Of a stretch of 64,000 bases of DNA, positions 40,869-49,325 are shown piece by piece. Every line of letters starts with the position of its first letter. Positions within the stretch are counted from its first letter, which is position 1. The position numbers were made by a program, and so were the translations under genes. The notes under the pieces were generated by a model that searched no databases, had not been told where the DNA came from, and saw only the letters and a program-made list of their open reading frames with translations. Where the stretch lies: NCBI GenBank assembly GCA_004557825.1, contig SFFL01000009.1, positions 1 to 64,000 on the forward strand, given 5' to 3'. This DNA is from Bacteroidales bacterium (lineage in GTDB: Bacteria > Bacteroidota > Bacteroidia > Bacteroidales > Muribaculaceae).

Positions 40869-42494
40869 TTAGCGGGTGGATTGGTAGGCGCCGATGGAGG
40901 GGGCTTCGGGGTAGGATGTGCCTTGCGGGTCGGCCGTGAGCAGGGGGCTGGTGAGGGTGGCGTCGGCGGTGCCGAGGGCCGGGGAAGCCGGGTCGAGGCG
41001 GTAGTCGAAGATGTAGAGGTTGCGGTCGACCCAGAAGAGGGGGTCGGCGCCCCAGAGGCAGTTGAGGAAGTTGTCGTCGTCGGTGCCGGCTGCTTTCAGC
41101 AGGCAGCGGCGCACGTATACGTCGGCGCCGGTGAGGTCGGAATGGGAGATTTCAGCGCCGATGCCGAAGATGATGCTGTTGCTGATGTCGGCAGTCAGGC
41201 CGGGCAGTGGGTTCTCGCCCCCTTCGCGCGATGCCGCAGCAGCGGGGCGGCCAGAAGCAGGGGTATGCGATGCCGCAACGGTGGCTCCCTCAGCTGTAGG
41301 GGCGCGATATATCGCGGCCGCATTATGCGAGGTGGAAGCGGCCGCATCAGGCGGGGTGACTTCCGGTGCAGGCTCGAGGGTGATGGCGGGGGAGCCGACG
41401 GCGGTGAAGAGGTAATTATTGGAGATGGTGCAGTGGTTGATGATATGGGTGCCACCGGCAAGACGCAGGGGGGCCATCGAGGCTTCGGCAAGCTCGCAGC
41501 CGTAGGCAGCGAGGCTGGAGTTGACGGCTTCGATACAGAAATTTTTGGAATTGCGCACCTGCGAGGAGATGATGGTGAGTGTGGGCGCCTCGGCAGCGGC
41601 GGAATGCGAAATGCGGAATGCGGAATGCGGAATGGAGCCGGCGGGGGCGGGGGAGCAGTTGTCGAGGAAGAGGCCGAATTCGTGGTTTCGGATGGAGGCG
41701 AAGGCGATGTAGTTGGCGGTGGAGGTGGGGTAGAAGCGGATGCCTTTCCACTGGCCTGACATCACTTCATAGGGAATTTGCGCGGCAACGTAGCCCATAC
41801 GGTTGCCGGTGATTTCCACGGGGTGCTCGGGGGTGCCTTCGATACGGAGGGTGCCGTGGACGGCGATGGAGGCGGCGTCGCGCATGAGCAGTCGGGCACC
41901 GGCGGGGATGGTGAGAGTAGCTCCTTCGGCCACGACGATGGAGTCGGCCACAAGGTAGGGCTTGTCGGCCGAGAGGGAGGTGTCGGTGGAGATGAGTGTC
42001 TCGTGGGTGAGGCGCACTACATCCTGACCGGTGGCGGTGACTGGCATAGAGCTGGTGACGCCGTTGACGGAGAAGTCGATGTGGGCGAGGATTTTCTCGG
42101 GGAGGTTTTTGCCGTTTTCGGTGAGTGTGGCCTCGACGAAGACGAAGATGGAATCGTTGGGGCGTATCTCGATGTCGGAGAAGGTGGTGCCGCTGATGCC
42201 GTCGACGTTGAGGCGGAACTGGCCTCGGGCGTCGTCGCGGAAGGCCACCCGGCTGATGTTGAGCGACTTGCTGTGGCGGTTATACACCACGAAGCGGGAG
42301 GTGGGGGAGGCGTCGAGGGTGAGCAGCGAGCCCATACGGAGGGTGTCGGTGGAGAATGCGGGCTGATCGGAGGGGGAGGTGGTGAATCCGTCTTCGATGC
42401 AGGAGGAGAGGGGCGCGCTCATCAGGAGCGCACCGGCGAGGGCGGCAGCGGCGCAGAGCTGCCGGCGGAGTATATGGAGGAGATTGCTTTTCAT
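40869..42494 (-). CDS. Right-handed beta-helix lipoprotein with repeat inserts
   Basis: A 541-residue predicted lipoprotein (LSSC, Cys32). An N-terminal beta domain (35-170) is followed by a parallel beta-helix with pectate-lyase-like turns (ITGNRMGYVAAQI, HIINHCTISNNYLF, ISNSIIFGIGAEISHSD). The closing PALGTADATL and SIGAYQSTR match the usual end of choice-of-anchor and beta-helix surface proteins in Bacteroidetes. Two foreign pieces are read in frame: a family D repeat at residues 287-297 (SIPHSAFRISHSA) and a family A palindrome at 389-401 (NAAAIYRAPTAEG), both in loops. No catalytic residues were recognised; the ligand is unknown. Confidence 0.75.
   Translation of the reverse strand: MKSNLLHILRRQLCAAAALAGALLMSAPLSSCIEDGFTTSPSDQPAFSTDTLRMGSLLTLDASPTSRFVVYNRHSKSLNISRVAFRDDARGQFRLNVDGISGTTFSDIEIRPNDSIFVFVEATLTENGKNLPEKILAHIDFSVNGVTSSMPVTATGQDVVRLTHETLISTDTSLSADKPYLVADSIVVAEGATLTIPAGARLLMRDAASIAVHGTLRIEGTPEHPVEITGNRMGYVAAQIPYEVMSGQWKGIRFYPTSTANYIAFASIRNHEFGLFLDNCSPAPAGSIPHSAFRISHSAAAEAPTLTIISSQVRNSKNFCIEAVNSSLAAYGCELAEASMAPLRLAGGTHIINHCTISNNYLFTAVGSPAITLEPAPEVTPPDAAASTSHNAAAIYRAPTAEGATVAASHTPASGRPAAAASREGGENPLPGLTADISNSIIFGIGAEISHSDLTGADVYVRRCLLKAAGTDDDNFLNCLWGADPLFWVDRNLYIFDYRLDPASPALGTADATLTSPLLTADPQGTSYPEAPSIGAYQSTR
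41294..41329. repeat. Family A palindrome in the beta-helix lipoprotein (forward)
   Basis: CTGTAGGGGCGCGATATATC then GCGGCCGCATTATGCG. It has the perfect core and is read on the other strand as NAAAIYRAPTA. Confidence 0.93.
41606..41636. repeat. Family D repeat in the beta-helix lipoprotein
   Basis: GAATGCGAAATGCGGAATGC followed by GGAATGCGGAATGG. It is read in frame as SIPHSAFRISHSA. Confidence 0.85.
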
Positions 42495-42532
42495 TCTCTA
42501 CTATAACGAAAAGCCGTGGCGAATATTGCGCG

Positions 42533-42551
42533 AATGCCTAATGCGGAATGG
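42533..42551. repeat. Family D repeat, short copy
   Basis: TGCCTAATGCGGAATGGCA lies in the gap before the beta-helix lipoprotein gene. It is followed by AAAGACAGGAGCACAGG, also seen at 239-255. The gap 42495-42815 holds only repeats (families D, A and B) and GA-rich sequence. Confidence 0.6.
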
Positions 42552-42571
42552 CAAAGACAGGAGCACAGGGA

Positions 42572-42612
42572 GGCCATCTGGGCACAATAAGATGTATCGC
42601 GCCCCTACAAAC
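42572..42612. repeat. Family A palindrome, strongly decayed (reverse)
   Basis: CCATCTGGGCACAATAAGATG followed by TATCGCGCCCCTACAAACC. Only the right half of the core remains. Confidence 0.6.
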
Positions 42613-42657
42613 CTCTGGGAAAGCCTGAGGAAGGGGGCAACAGGTGGGGGCAGCCAC

Positions 42658-42708
42658 ACTTCGGGCATGCGCCCTCAGCACGGTGTTGAGGTCGCATGCC
42701 CGAAATAG
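42658..42708. repeat. Family B hairpin, best-preserved copy
   Basis: TTCGGGCATGCG and CGCATGCCCGAA are perfect 12-bp arms, with an inner CCTCA/TGAGG pair around GCACGGTGT. It is intergenic, downstream of upp. Confidence 0.93.
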
Positions 42709-42815
42709 GAGGCGCAGGGTCGAAAACAGGGGGGGAGGCGCAGCAGGTCGAAAAGGGGAGGGGCAGGGCCGAAAAGGGCAGGGAAGAAAGGGCAGGGAAG
42801 AAGGGAGGGCGGGGA

Positions 42816-43484
42816 TTAGAGCTTGGTGCCGTAGGCGAGGTCGCCGGCGTCGCCGAGGCCGGGGACAATGTAGGAGTGCTCGTTGATAGCGGGGTCGATG
42901 GCGCCGCACCAGATGGTGGTTTTGTCGGCGGGGAAGCGGGAGGCGATGTAGTCGACGGCTTGCTGTGAGGCAATCACGGAGGCTACGTGGATGTGGGCGG
43001 GCACACCGCGTGTGAGAAGGGCTTTGTAGCTGAGTTCCATCGAGGAACCGGTGGCGAGCATCGGGTCGGCCAGGATGAGGGTTTTCCCTTCAATCGAAGG
43101 TGATGCAAGGTATTCGATGCAGACTTCGAGTTCTTCCTGTCCCTGGCGGGTTTTCTCTTTGATGCGGCGGTAGGCCGACACGAAGGCGTTTTCGGCGTGG
43201 TCGAAGTAGTCGAGGAATCCGGCGTGGAAGGGGACACCGGCGCGGAAAATGGTGGCGAGCACCAGAGGTGTGGCCAGTTCGGGCTGCTCGGTTTCGGCCA
43301 GTGGTGTGGAGATTTTTCGCTGGCGGTATTCGAGGGTCTTGGAGATTTCGTAGGCCATAATTTCGCCTATGCGCTGGAGGTTGCGGCGGAAGCGGAGCAT
43401 ATCCGACTGCACGTTAACGTCGCGCAGTTCGGTCATATACTGGCTCACGAGAGAGGGTGTGTCTGCAAAATTTATTATTTTCAT
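42816..43484 (-). CDS. upp: Uracil phosphoribosyltransferase
   Basis: Upp salvages uracil to UMP with PRPP. The 222-residue protein has the PRPP-binding LILADPMLATGSSM and the C-terminal GLGDAGDLAYGT uracil-binding stretch. The start at 43484 (MKIINFADTPSL) is chosen because it follows a -7 box at a reasonable distance; the frame is open 9 codons further but that part overlaps the promoter. The gene is divergent from relA/spoT with overlapping promoters, so the nucleotide-salvage and stringent-response genes share control space. Confidence 0.94.
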   Translation of the reverse strand: MKIINFADTPSLVSQYMTELRDVNVQSDMLRFRRNLQRIGEIMAYEISKTLEYRQRKISTPLAETEQPELATPLVLATIFRAGVPFHAGFLDYFDHAENAFVSAYRRIKEKTRQGQEELEVCIEYLASPSIEGKTLILADPMLATGSSMELSYKALLTRGVPAHIHVASVIASQQAVDYIASRFPADKTTIWCGAIDPAINEHSYIVPGLGDAGDLAYGTKL

Positions 43485-43508
43485 AGTATCCGGTCTTAGT
43501 AATTTCGT

Positions 43509-43516
43509 CAAAGGTA
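43509..43516 (-). promoter_or_regulatory. Candidate -7 box of upp
   Basis: On the minus strand TACCTTTG fits TAnnTTTG. It would start transcription about 20 nt ahead of the upp ATG. A matching TTTG at -33 is not found. Confidence 0.5.
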
Positions 43517-43539
43517 GTGATTTTTTCGATGATAATTAC

Positions 43540-43547
43540 TATTTTTG
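43540..43547 (+). promoter_or_regulatory. Candidate -7 box of relA/spoT
   Basis: TATTTTTG fits TAnnTTTG and lies 28 bp before the ATG at 43575. A T-run, but no exact TTTG, is upstream. Confidence 0.5.
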
Positions 43548-43574
43548 TGGAGATTCTGAAGAAAAGTACCGCTT

Positions 43575-45869
43575 ATGTCGTCAGATATACCAACCAACAC
43601 AATGCCTGCAGGCGCTCCGGCGGCTCCGTCGACATTCACCACTCCCGAGGAGGAGCGGATGATCGACGATGCCTTCCGTGAAGTGCTCGACGGCTATTTG
43701 CAGTCGAACCACCGGAAGAAGGTGGAAATTATCGAGCGCGCGTTTCGTTTTGCCAAAGCAGCCCACAGCGGTATCCGCCGCCGGTCGGGCGAGCCGTATA
43801 TACTCCACCCGATAGCGGTGGCCAAAATCGCCAGCCAGGAGATAGGTCTGGGCAGCACGTCGATATGCGCGGCGCTGCTCCACGATGTGGTGGAGGACAC
43901 AGAGTATACCGTGGAGGACATCGAGCAGAATTTCGGTCCGAAGATAGCGCAGCTCGTGGCCGGCCTGACAAAGATTTCGGGCGGCATTTTCGGCGACAAG
44001 GCGTCGATGCAGGCCGAGAATTTCCGCAAGTTGCTGCTGACGATGAGCGAGGATATCCGCGTGGTGCTTATCAAGATGGCCGACCGCCTGCACAATATGC
44101 GCACCTTAGGCTCGATGGCGCCCAACAAGCAGTACAAGATTGCGGGCGAGACGCTCTATATCTACGCTCCGCTGGCCCACCGCCTGGGCCTCTTCGCCAT
44201 CAAGACCGAGCTGGAGAGCCTCTCCTTCAAATATGAGCACCCCGAGGCGTTCGAGCGCATCACGCGCCAGATTGCCGAGAGCGAGGCGCACCGCACCGAC
44301 ATCTACAACGACTTTATGAAGCCGATTGCCGCCAAGCTCGATGCTATGGGTCTCACCTATGAGGCCAAGGCGAGGGTGAAGTCGGTTTATTCCATCTGGA
44401 ACAAGATGGAGACCAAGCATATACCCTTCGAGGAGGTCTACGACCTGTATGCCGCGCGCATCATCTTTGAGTGCGACGACCCGGCACAGGAGAAGGCCAT
44501 CTGCTGGCAGATTTATTCGGCCATCACCGACATATACCGCCTGCACCCCGAGCGCACCCGCGACTGGATTTCGGTGCCGAAGGCCAATGGCTACCGGGCG
44601 CTCCACCTCACGGTGATGGGTCCCGACGGCAACTGGGTGGAGGTGCAGATCCGTTCGCGCCGTATGGACGAAATCGCCGAAAAGGGGTTTGCCGCCCACT
44701 GGAAATACAAGGTGGGAGAGGGCGATGAGGAGTCGGAGCTGAATGTGTGGCTCCACACCATCAAGGATATCCTGGCCGACCCGGAGCCTAACGCGCTCGA
44801 CTTCCTCGACACGCTCAAGCTCAACCTCTTTGCCTCGGAAATCGTGGTGTTTACGCCTAAGGGTGAGCTGCTTACTCTCCCGAAGGATTCAACGGTGCTC
44901 GATGTGGCCTTCTCGCTGCACAGCCAGATCGGCTGCCACTGCATCGCCGGCAAGGTGAACCACAAGCTGGTGCCGCTGAGCCAGAAGCTCAACTCGGGCG
45001 ACCAGGTGGAGGTGCTCACCTCGCAGTCGCAGCAGCCCAAGGCCGAATGGGTTGACTATCTGGCCACGGCAAAGGGGAAAACGCGTCTGCGCAAAGCTTT
45101 GCGCACACTGCAGCAACCTGCGGTGAACAAGGGGCGCGAAATCTTCGAGAAATTCCTGAAAGATAACGATATACGCGACGATAATGTGGCCATCACGAAG
45201 GTGATGGGCCTCTATAAAGCCCCCACTCGCGAAGATCTCTACGCGCTCTTAGGCAATGAGCAGATTGAGCTTAACGACTATGTGGTGAAAACCCTCAAGA
45301 AGGAAAGCTCCAAGACCAAGCGCCTGCTGCTCAAGCTGATAGGTATGGGCGGCAAGGATGAGCCGGCCAAGGAGGAGGCTCCCGCCGCAGCCCAGCCGAC
45401 CATCAACACCAAGGAAACCTACGTGCTGCGCTACGATGAGAAAGGGGAGGCCAACTTCCGCTTCGCCGACTGCTGTTCGCCGATTCCTGGCGACGAGGTG
45501 ATGGGCTTTATCGACGATGACGGGCAGGTGGTGGTTCATGACCTCGACTGCCCCCGCGCCGCAGTGCTCAAGGCGTCGTATGGGCCGCGCATCCTCTCCA
45601 CGCGCTGGGAGGTTAACGCCGGCCACTTTATGGCTCGCATCCGCATCGAGGGCATCGACCGCCACGGCATCCTCCACGAGCTTATCTCGCTGATTTCAAA
45701 GCATCTGTCGCTTGATATCCGCGGGCTTAACATCCAGGCCGACAAGGAGGTGTTCACCTGCACGCTGTCGCTGTTGGTGAGCAATGTGGCCGACGTGAGT
45801 CACCTGTGCAAGGAGGTGCGCAAGATTCCCGGGGTGCAGAGCGCCACACGCATCGGCGAGAACGACTGA
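43575..45869 (+). CDS. Bifunctional (p)ppGpp synthetase/hydrolase
   Basis: This Rel/SpoT protein makes and degrades the stringent-response alarmones ppGpp and pppGpp. Order of domains in 764 residues: an HD hydrolase (about 50-200, with ALLHDVVEDTEYT and the metal-binding HD), a nucleotidyltransferase synthetase (about 240-360, with GYRALHLTVMGPDGNWVEVQIRS), TGS (about 415-480), helical and zinc-finger-like regions (CCSPIPGD near 635) and a C-terminal ACT (about 690-764). The intact HD signature argues for hydrolase activity as well as synthesis. Bacteroidetes commonly carry more than one Rel homologue, so the symbol is left open. Confidence 0.94.
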   Translation: MSSDIPTNTMPAGAPAAPSTFTTPEEERMIDDAFREVLDGYLQSNHRKKVEIIERAFRFAKAAHSGIRRRSGEPYILHPIAVAKIASQEIGLGSTSICAALLHDVVEDTEYTVEDIEQNFGPKIAQLVAGLTKISGGIFGDKASMQAENFRKLLLTMSEDIRVVLIKMADRLHNMRTLGSMAPNKQYKIAGETLYIYAPLAHRLGLFAIKTELESLSFKYEHPEAFERITRQIAESEAHRTDIYNDFMKPIAAKLDAMGLTYEAKARVKSVYSIWNKMETKHIPFEEVYDLYAARIIFECDDPAQEKAICWQIYSAITDIYRLHPERTRDWISVPKANGYRALHLTVMGPDGNWVEVQIRSRRMDEIAEKGFAAHWKYKVGEGDEESELNVWLHTIKDILADPEPNALDFLDTLKLNLFASEIVVFTPKGELLTLPKDSTVLDVAFSLHSQIGCHCIAGKVNHKLVPLSQKLNSGDQVEVLTSQSQQPKAEWVDYLATAKGKTRLRKALRTLQQPAVNKGREIFEKFLKDNDIRDDNVAITKVMGLYKAPTREDLYALLGNEQIELNDYVVKTLKKESSKTKRLLLKLIGMGGKDEPAKEEAPAAAQPTINTKETYVLRYDEKGEANFRFADCCSPIPGDEVMGFIDDDGQVVVHDLDCPRAAVLKASYGPRILSTRWEVNAGHFMARIRIEGIDRHGILHELISLISKHLSLDIRGLNIQADKEVFTCTLSLLVSNVADVSHLCKEVRKIPGVQSATRIGEND

Positions 45870-45905
45870 CCCCGCCCTCACCCTCCCATTCAACGACAAA
45901 TCAAT

Positions 45906-46583
45906 ATGAAAATAGGTATAATAGTGGCGATGGAGAGCGAGCTGAATATGCTCCTCCCCCTTATCGCTAATGAAAAAGCCGTGGAGCTTAACGGCTACAC
46001 GATTCATACGGGGCGTATGGGCGCCAACGAGGTCGCCGTGATGCAGACCGGCATAGGCAAGGTAAATGCCGCCGTGGGGTGCATCTCGCTCATCGACAGT
46101 TTTTCGCCCGACCTGATCGTGAACTCCGGAATAGCCGGAGGCACCGGCCGGGGTGCCGATATATTCGATGTGGTAATTGCCGACGCAATAGGTTATTACG
46201 ACATCTACTGCGGCCCGGGGAATGCCCGCGGACAGGTGCAGGGTATGCCGGAGACTTTCCCCTGTCTGGGGAAGAAGATGGTGAACCTCGAATCCGTGAA
46301 AGCAATGGACAACATCCGCCACGGGCTGATTGCGTCGGGCGACCTGTTTGTATCCACTCCAGAGGAGCTTGCCGGGGTGCTGAAAGTGCGCCCTGATGCT
46401 CTGGCCGTGGATATGGAGTCGGGTGCGCTGGCGCAGGTGTGCTATCTGCGCGGGGTGCCCTTCCTGGCCATCCGCGTGGTTAGCGACACTCCCGGGGTGG
46501 AGAACCACCACGAGCAGTACAGCTCCTTCTTCTCGCTGGCTCCGCGCACAACATTCCGCGTGGTCAGCGCGTTACTTTCTTGA
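45906..46583 (+). CDS. mtnN: 5'-methylthioadenosine/S-adenosylhomocysteine nucleosidase
   Basis: It removes adenine from methylthioadenosine and S-adenosylhomocysteine, recycling products of methylation and polyamine synthesis. The 225 residues show the PNP/UDP-phosphorylase fold: MKIGIIVAMESELN with the conserved Glu, NSGIAGGTG, and the purine-site VDMESGALAQVCYLRGVPFLAIRVVSD (Glu in MES and the SD aspartate). It follows relA/spoT after about 35 bp. Confidence 0.93.
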   Translation: MKIGIIVAMESELNMLLPLIANEKAVELNGYTIHTGRMGANEVAVMQTGIGKVNAAVGCISLIDSFSPDLIVNSGIAGGTGRGADIFDVVIADAIGYYDIYCGPGNARGQVQGMPETFPCLGKKMVNLESVKAMDNIRHGLIASGDLFVSTPEELAGVLKVRPDALAVDMESGALAQVCYLRGVPFLAIRVVSDTPGVENHHEQYSSFFSLAPRTTFRVVSALLS

Positions 46584-46620
46584 AGCGCGATGCTTTCATA
46601 AAGCGCGTTACTATCTTAAG

Positions 46621-47280
46621 ATGTATAAGGACCTACCCGCCATCCGGGGCAAATATTATATCCAGCGCCTGATAGAGGAGGGTGAGCACGAGCACCAGGA
46701 TTTCAAGTACAAGATTTCCGACGCGTGCAAGATAGCCCGTTCGATTTCCGCTTTCTCCAACAATGATGGCGGCCGGCTTCTTGTGGGCGTGAAGGACAAT
46801 GGTGTGATTGCCGGCATCCGCTCTGAGGAGGATGTGCACGTAATCGAGGCTGCGGCCGAGATTTACTGCCGTCCGGCCGTGAGGGTGGAGATGACCGCCT
46901 TCCAGTGTGAGGGCGGGCTGGTGGTGCTCCGCGCCTCCATCCCCCGTGCTGAGGCGCGTCCGGTGGCATGCCGGGAGGAGGATGGGAGCTGGCGCGCCTA
47001 CTATCGCGTGGCCGACGAGAACATAGCGGCGCATCCGCTGATGGTGCGCACCTGGCGCCGGGAATATGTGGAGGCGGCCGACGGGCTGGCCTTCAGCGCC
47101 GATGAGGGAGCGCTCCTGCAATCACTCGAAAGCCTTGGGCCGGTGGATGTGGAGCAACTGATTCTCCACACGCATCTGTCGCGCCGGAGCGCCGAGGATA
47201 TGATAGTGAAGCTGGCCGGAATGGGGCTGGTGGAATTTGTGTACAGCCATCAGAGGTTTATGGTGATTACTAATGCATAA
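46621..47280 (+). CDS. AlbA_2/Schlafen-type ATP-binding domain protein
   Basis: A 219-residue cytoplasmic protein. Residues 15-130 form an AlbA_2 (divergent AAA-4) domain with EHQDFKYKISDACKIARSISAFSNNDGGRLLVGVKDNGVIAGI (landmark), typical of putative DNA/ATP-binding regulators. The C-terminal 60 residues look like a winged helix (LESLGPVDVEQLILHTHLSRRSAEDMIVKL). The start is taken at 46621, since the frame upstream overlaps mtnN. The last residues (TNA, then TAA) are supplied by a family D repeat. The biological role is unknown. Confidence 0.78.
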   Translation: MYKDLPAIRGKYYIQRLIEEGEHEHQDFKYKISDACKIARSISAFSNNDGGRLLVGVKDNGVIAGIRSEEDVHVIEAAAEIYCRPAVRVEMTAFQCEGGLVVLRASIPRAEARPVACREEDGSWRAYYRVADENIAAHPLMVRTWRREYVEAADGLAFSADEGALLQSLESLGPVDVEQLILHTHLSRRSAEDMIVKLAGMGLVEFVYSHQRFMVITNA

Positions 47281-47292
47281 TGCGGAATTAAT
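47271..47292. repeat. Family D repeat at the end of the AlbA-domain gene
   Basis: TAATGCATAATGCGGAATTA covers the stop codon of the gene (GCA TAA). The same NA-stop ending from the same repeat is seen in the permease gene at 19632. Confidence 0.8.
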
Positions 47293-47304
47293 AATTGAGA
47301 GAAA

Positions 47305-49131
47305 GTGGCAAAGCATAGCAAGGATAAATCGCCGGAGCTGCGCGAGACGATAGCGCTGCTGCCCGAAACCCCCGGGGTGTATATGTATTACGACTCTGAG
47401 GGGACGGTAATCTATGTGGGTAAGGCGAAGAATCTGAAGCGGCGCGTAAGCAGTTATTTCAACCGCACTCACGATGTGCTCCGCACCAATCTGCTGGTGA
47501 GGGCCATCTGCGATATGACTTACATAGTGGTGCCCACCGAGGCCGATGCTCTGAATCTCGAGAATTCGATGATCAAGGAGTATAAGCCGCGCTATAATGT
47601 TTTGCTGAAGGATGATAAGTCGTATCCCTGGATATGCCTCACCAAGGAGCTGTATCCGAGGGTGTTTATGACGCGTCAGAGGCTGAAGGACGGGTCGAAG
47701 TATTTCGGGCCCTACACTGATGCCGGGGCTGCCCGCACGGTGCTCAATCTCATCCACGACCTGTATCCCATCCGCGGGTGCCGCGTGGCCATCACGCCCG
47801 CATCGCTGGCAGCCGGGAAGGGGAGGCTCTGCCTGGAATACCATCTGAAGCGGTGTGCCGGATGCTGCACCGGGCTGATTTCGCCGGAGCAGTATGGCGA
47901 GTATATCGACAATATCCGGCAGATTCTCCGGGGCGAGACGGGTGAGCTTCTACGGCATCTGCGCTCCGAGATGGAGCGGCTGTCGGAGCAGATGCGCTTC
48001 GAGGAGGCGCAGGAGCTGAAGGAGCAGTATCAGAAGGTGGAGCGCTACCAGGCCAAGAGCGCCATAGTAAGCCCCACGCTCGACGATCTGGATGTATTCG
48101 GCATCGATGATGATGGCTCCAACGATGTGTATATCAATTATATGCACGTGCAGCGGGGCGCCGTGTCGCGTTCGCTCACGCTGCAGTATAAGCGGCGGCT
48201 CGACGAATCGCGGCAGCAGTTGCTCTCCTATGCTATGGCGGAGGTGGCGCGCACGTTCTCTATCAGCTACGATGAGGTGATTGTGGCCCAGGAACCGGAT
48301 TCGGAATTTGTGGGGGCTACATTTACGGTGCCGCAGCGCGGCGACAAGGCGAAGCTGCTGGATGTGTCGCAGCGCAATGCGCGTCAGCGGCGCGTGGAGG
48401 ACCTGGGGCACCTGGAGCGCACCGACCCGGCGAAGCGCGCGCAGAAGACTCTGGAGCGCATCAAGGCGGATTTCCGGCTGAGCGAGTTGCCGGTGCATAT
48501 CGAGTGCTTCGATAACTCTAACATCCAGGGCACCAATCCGGTGGCTTCATGTGTGGTTTTCCGCGACGCGAAGCCTTCGAAGAAGGATTACCGGCATTTC
48601 AATATCAAGACTGTGGTGGGCGCCGACGACTTCGCCTCGATGAAGGAGGTGCTCACGCGGCGCTACACGCGGCTGATGAATGAGACGCCCGACGATCTGC
48701 CGCAACTGATTGTGGTGGATGGCGGCAAGGGGCAGCTTTCCTCGGCTGTGGAGGCGCTCGATGAGATGGGGCTGAGGGGGAAGATTGCCGTGGTGGGCAT
48801 AGCCAAGCGCCTGGAGGAGATTTATTTCCCGGGCGACTCGGTGCCGCTATATATTGATAAGAATTCTGAATCGCTGAAGGTGGTGCAGCACTTGCGCGAC
48901 GAGGCTCACCGCTTTGGCATTACGCATCACCGCGACAGGCGCTCGAAATCGCAGATTGTGAGCGAATTATCGGGGATTAAGGGCATCGGGAAAATCACTG
49001 AGCAGGAGCTTCTGCGCCACTTCAAGAGCGTGAAGCGCATTTCGGAGGCTTCGCTGGATGCGCTTGCGGCGGTGATAGGCCCGGCCAAGGCGCGCCTCGT
49101 GCGCGCCCACTTCGCCGCTAATGCTCGCTGA
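47305..49131 (+). CDS. uvrC: Excinuclease ABC subunit C
   Basis: UvrC makes both cuts in nucleotide excision repair. The 608-residue protein has the N-terminal GIY-YIG nuclease (GVYMYYDSEGTVIYVGKAKNLKRRVSSYF as landmark), a UvrB-binding UVR segment near 200-235, an RNase H-like second nuclease with ECFDNSNIQGT and DGGKGQLSSA, and C-terminal helix-hairpin-helix motifs (SGIKGIGKITEQELLRHF). It starts with GTG at 47305. Normal full length. Confidence 0.96.
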   Translation: MAKHSKDKSPELRETIALLPETPGVYMYYDSEGTVIYVGKAKNLKRRVSSYFNRTHDVLRTNLLVRAICDMTYIVVPTEADALNLENSMIKEYKPRYNVLLKDDKSYPWICLTKELYPRVFMTRQRLKDGSKYFGPYTDAGAARTVLNLIHDLYPIRGCRVAITPASLAAGKGRLCLEYHLKRCAGCCTGLISPEQYGEYIDNIRQILRGETGELLRHLRSEMERLSEQMRFEEAQELKEQYQKVERYQAKSAIVSPTLDDLDVFGIDDDGSNDVYINYMHVQRGAVSRSLTLQYKRRLDESRQQLLSYAMAEVARTFSISYDEVIVAQEPDSEFVGATFTVPQRGDKAKLLDVSQRNARQRRVEDLGHLERTDPAKRAQKTLERIKADFRLSELPVHIECFDNSNIQGTNPVASCVVFRDAKPSKKDYRHFNIKTVVGADDFASMKEVLTRRYTRLMNETPDDLPQLIVVDGGKGQLSSAVEALDEMGLRGKIAVVGIAKRLEEIYFPGDSVPLYIDKNSESLKVVQHLRDEAHRFGITHHRDRRSKSQIVSELSGIKGIGKITEQELLRHFKSVKRISEASLDALAAVIGPAKARLVRAHFAANAR

Positions 49132-49189
49132 AGCTCGCGGCCACCAATGCTCGCTGAAGCTCGCGGCCGGGACAAAAAGGCTGCGCAGC

Positions 49190-49325
49190 GCTACCTTAGC
49201 TATTTTAGCTCCCTTAGCTATTTTGGCAGGCAGGGCGCTCCCTTAGCTATTTTAGCTCCCTTAGCTATTTTGGCAGGCAGGGCGCTCCCTTAGCTATTTT
49301 AGCTAATTTAGCTATCTTAGCTAAG
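49190..49325. repeat. 47-bp tandem repeat of TTAGCTATTTTAGCTCCC type
   Basis: Two full 47-bp units (49196-49242 and 49243-49289) are followed by a partial third that turns into 9-bp TTAGCTAAT-type units. On the minus strand the units are GCTAAGATA, GCTAAATTA and GCTAAAATA, the same minisatellite as at 345-425. GGCTGCGCAGCGCTACC precedes the array, and similar sequence occurs near 268. It lies between the convergent genes uvrC and tamL. Confidence 0.92.
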
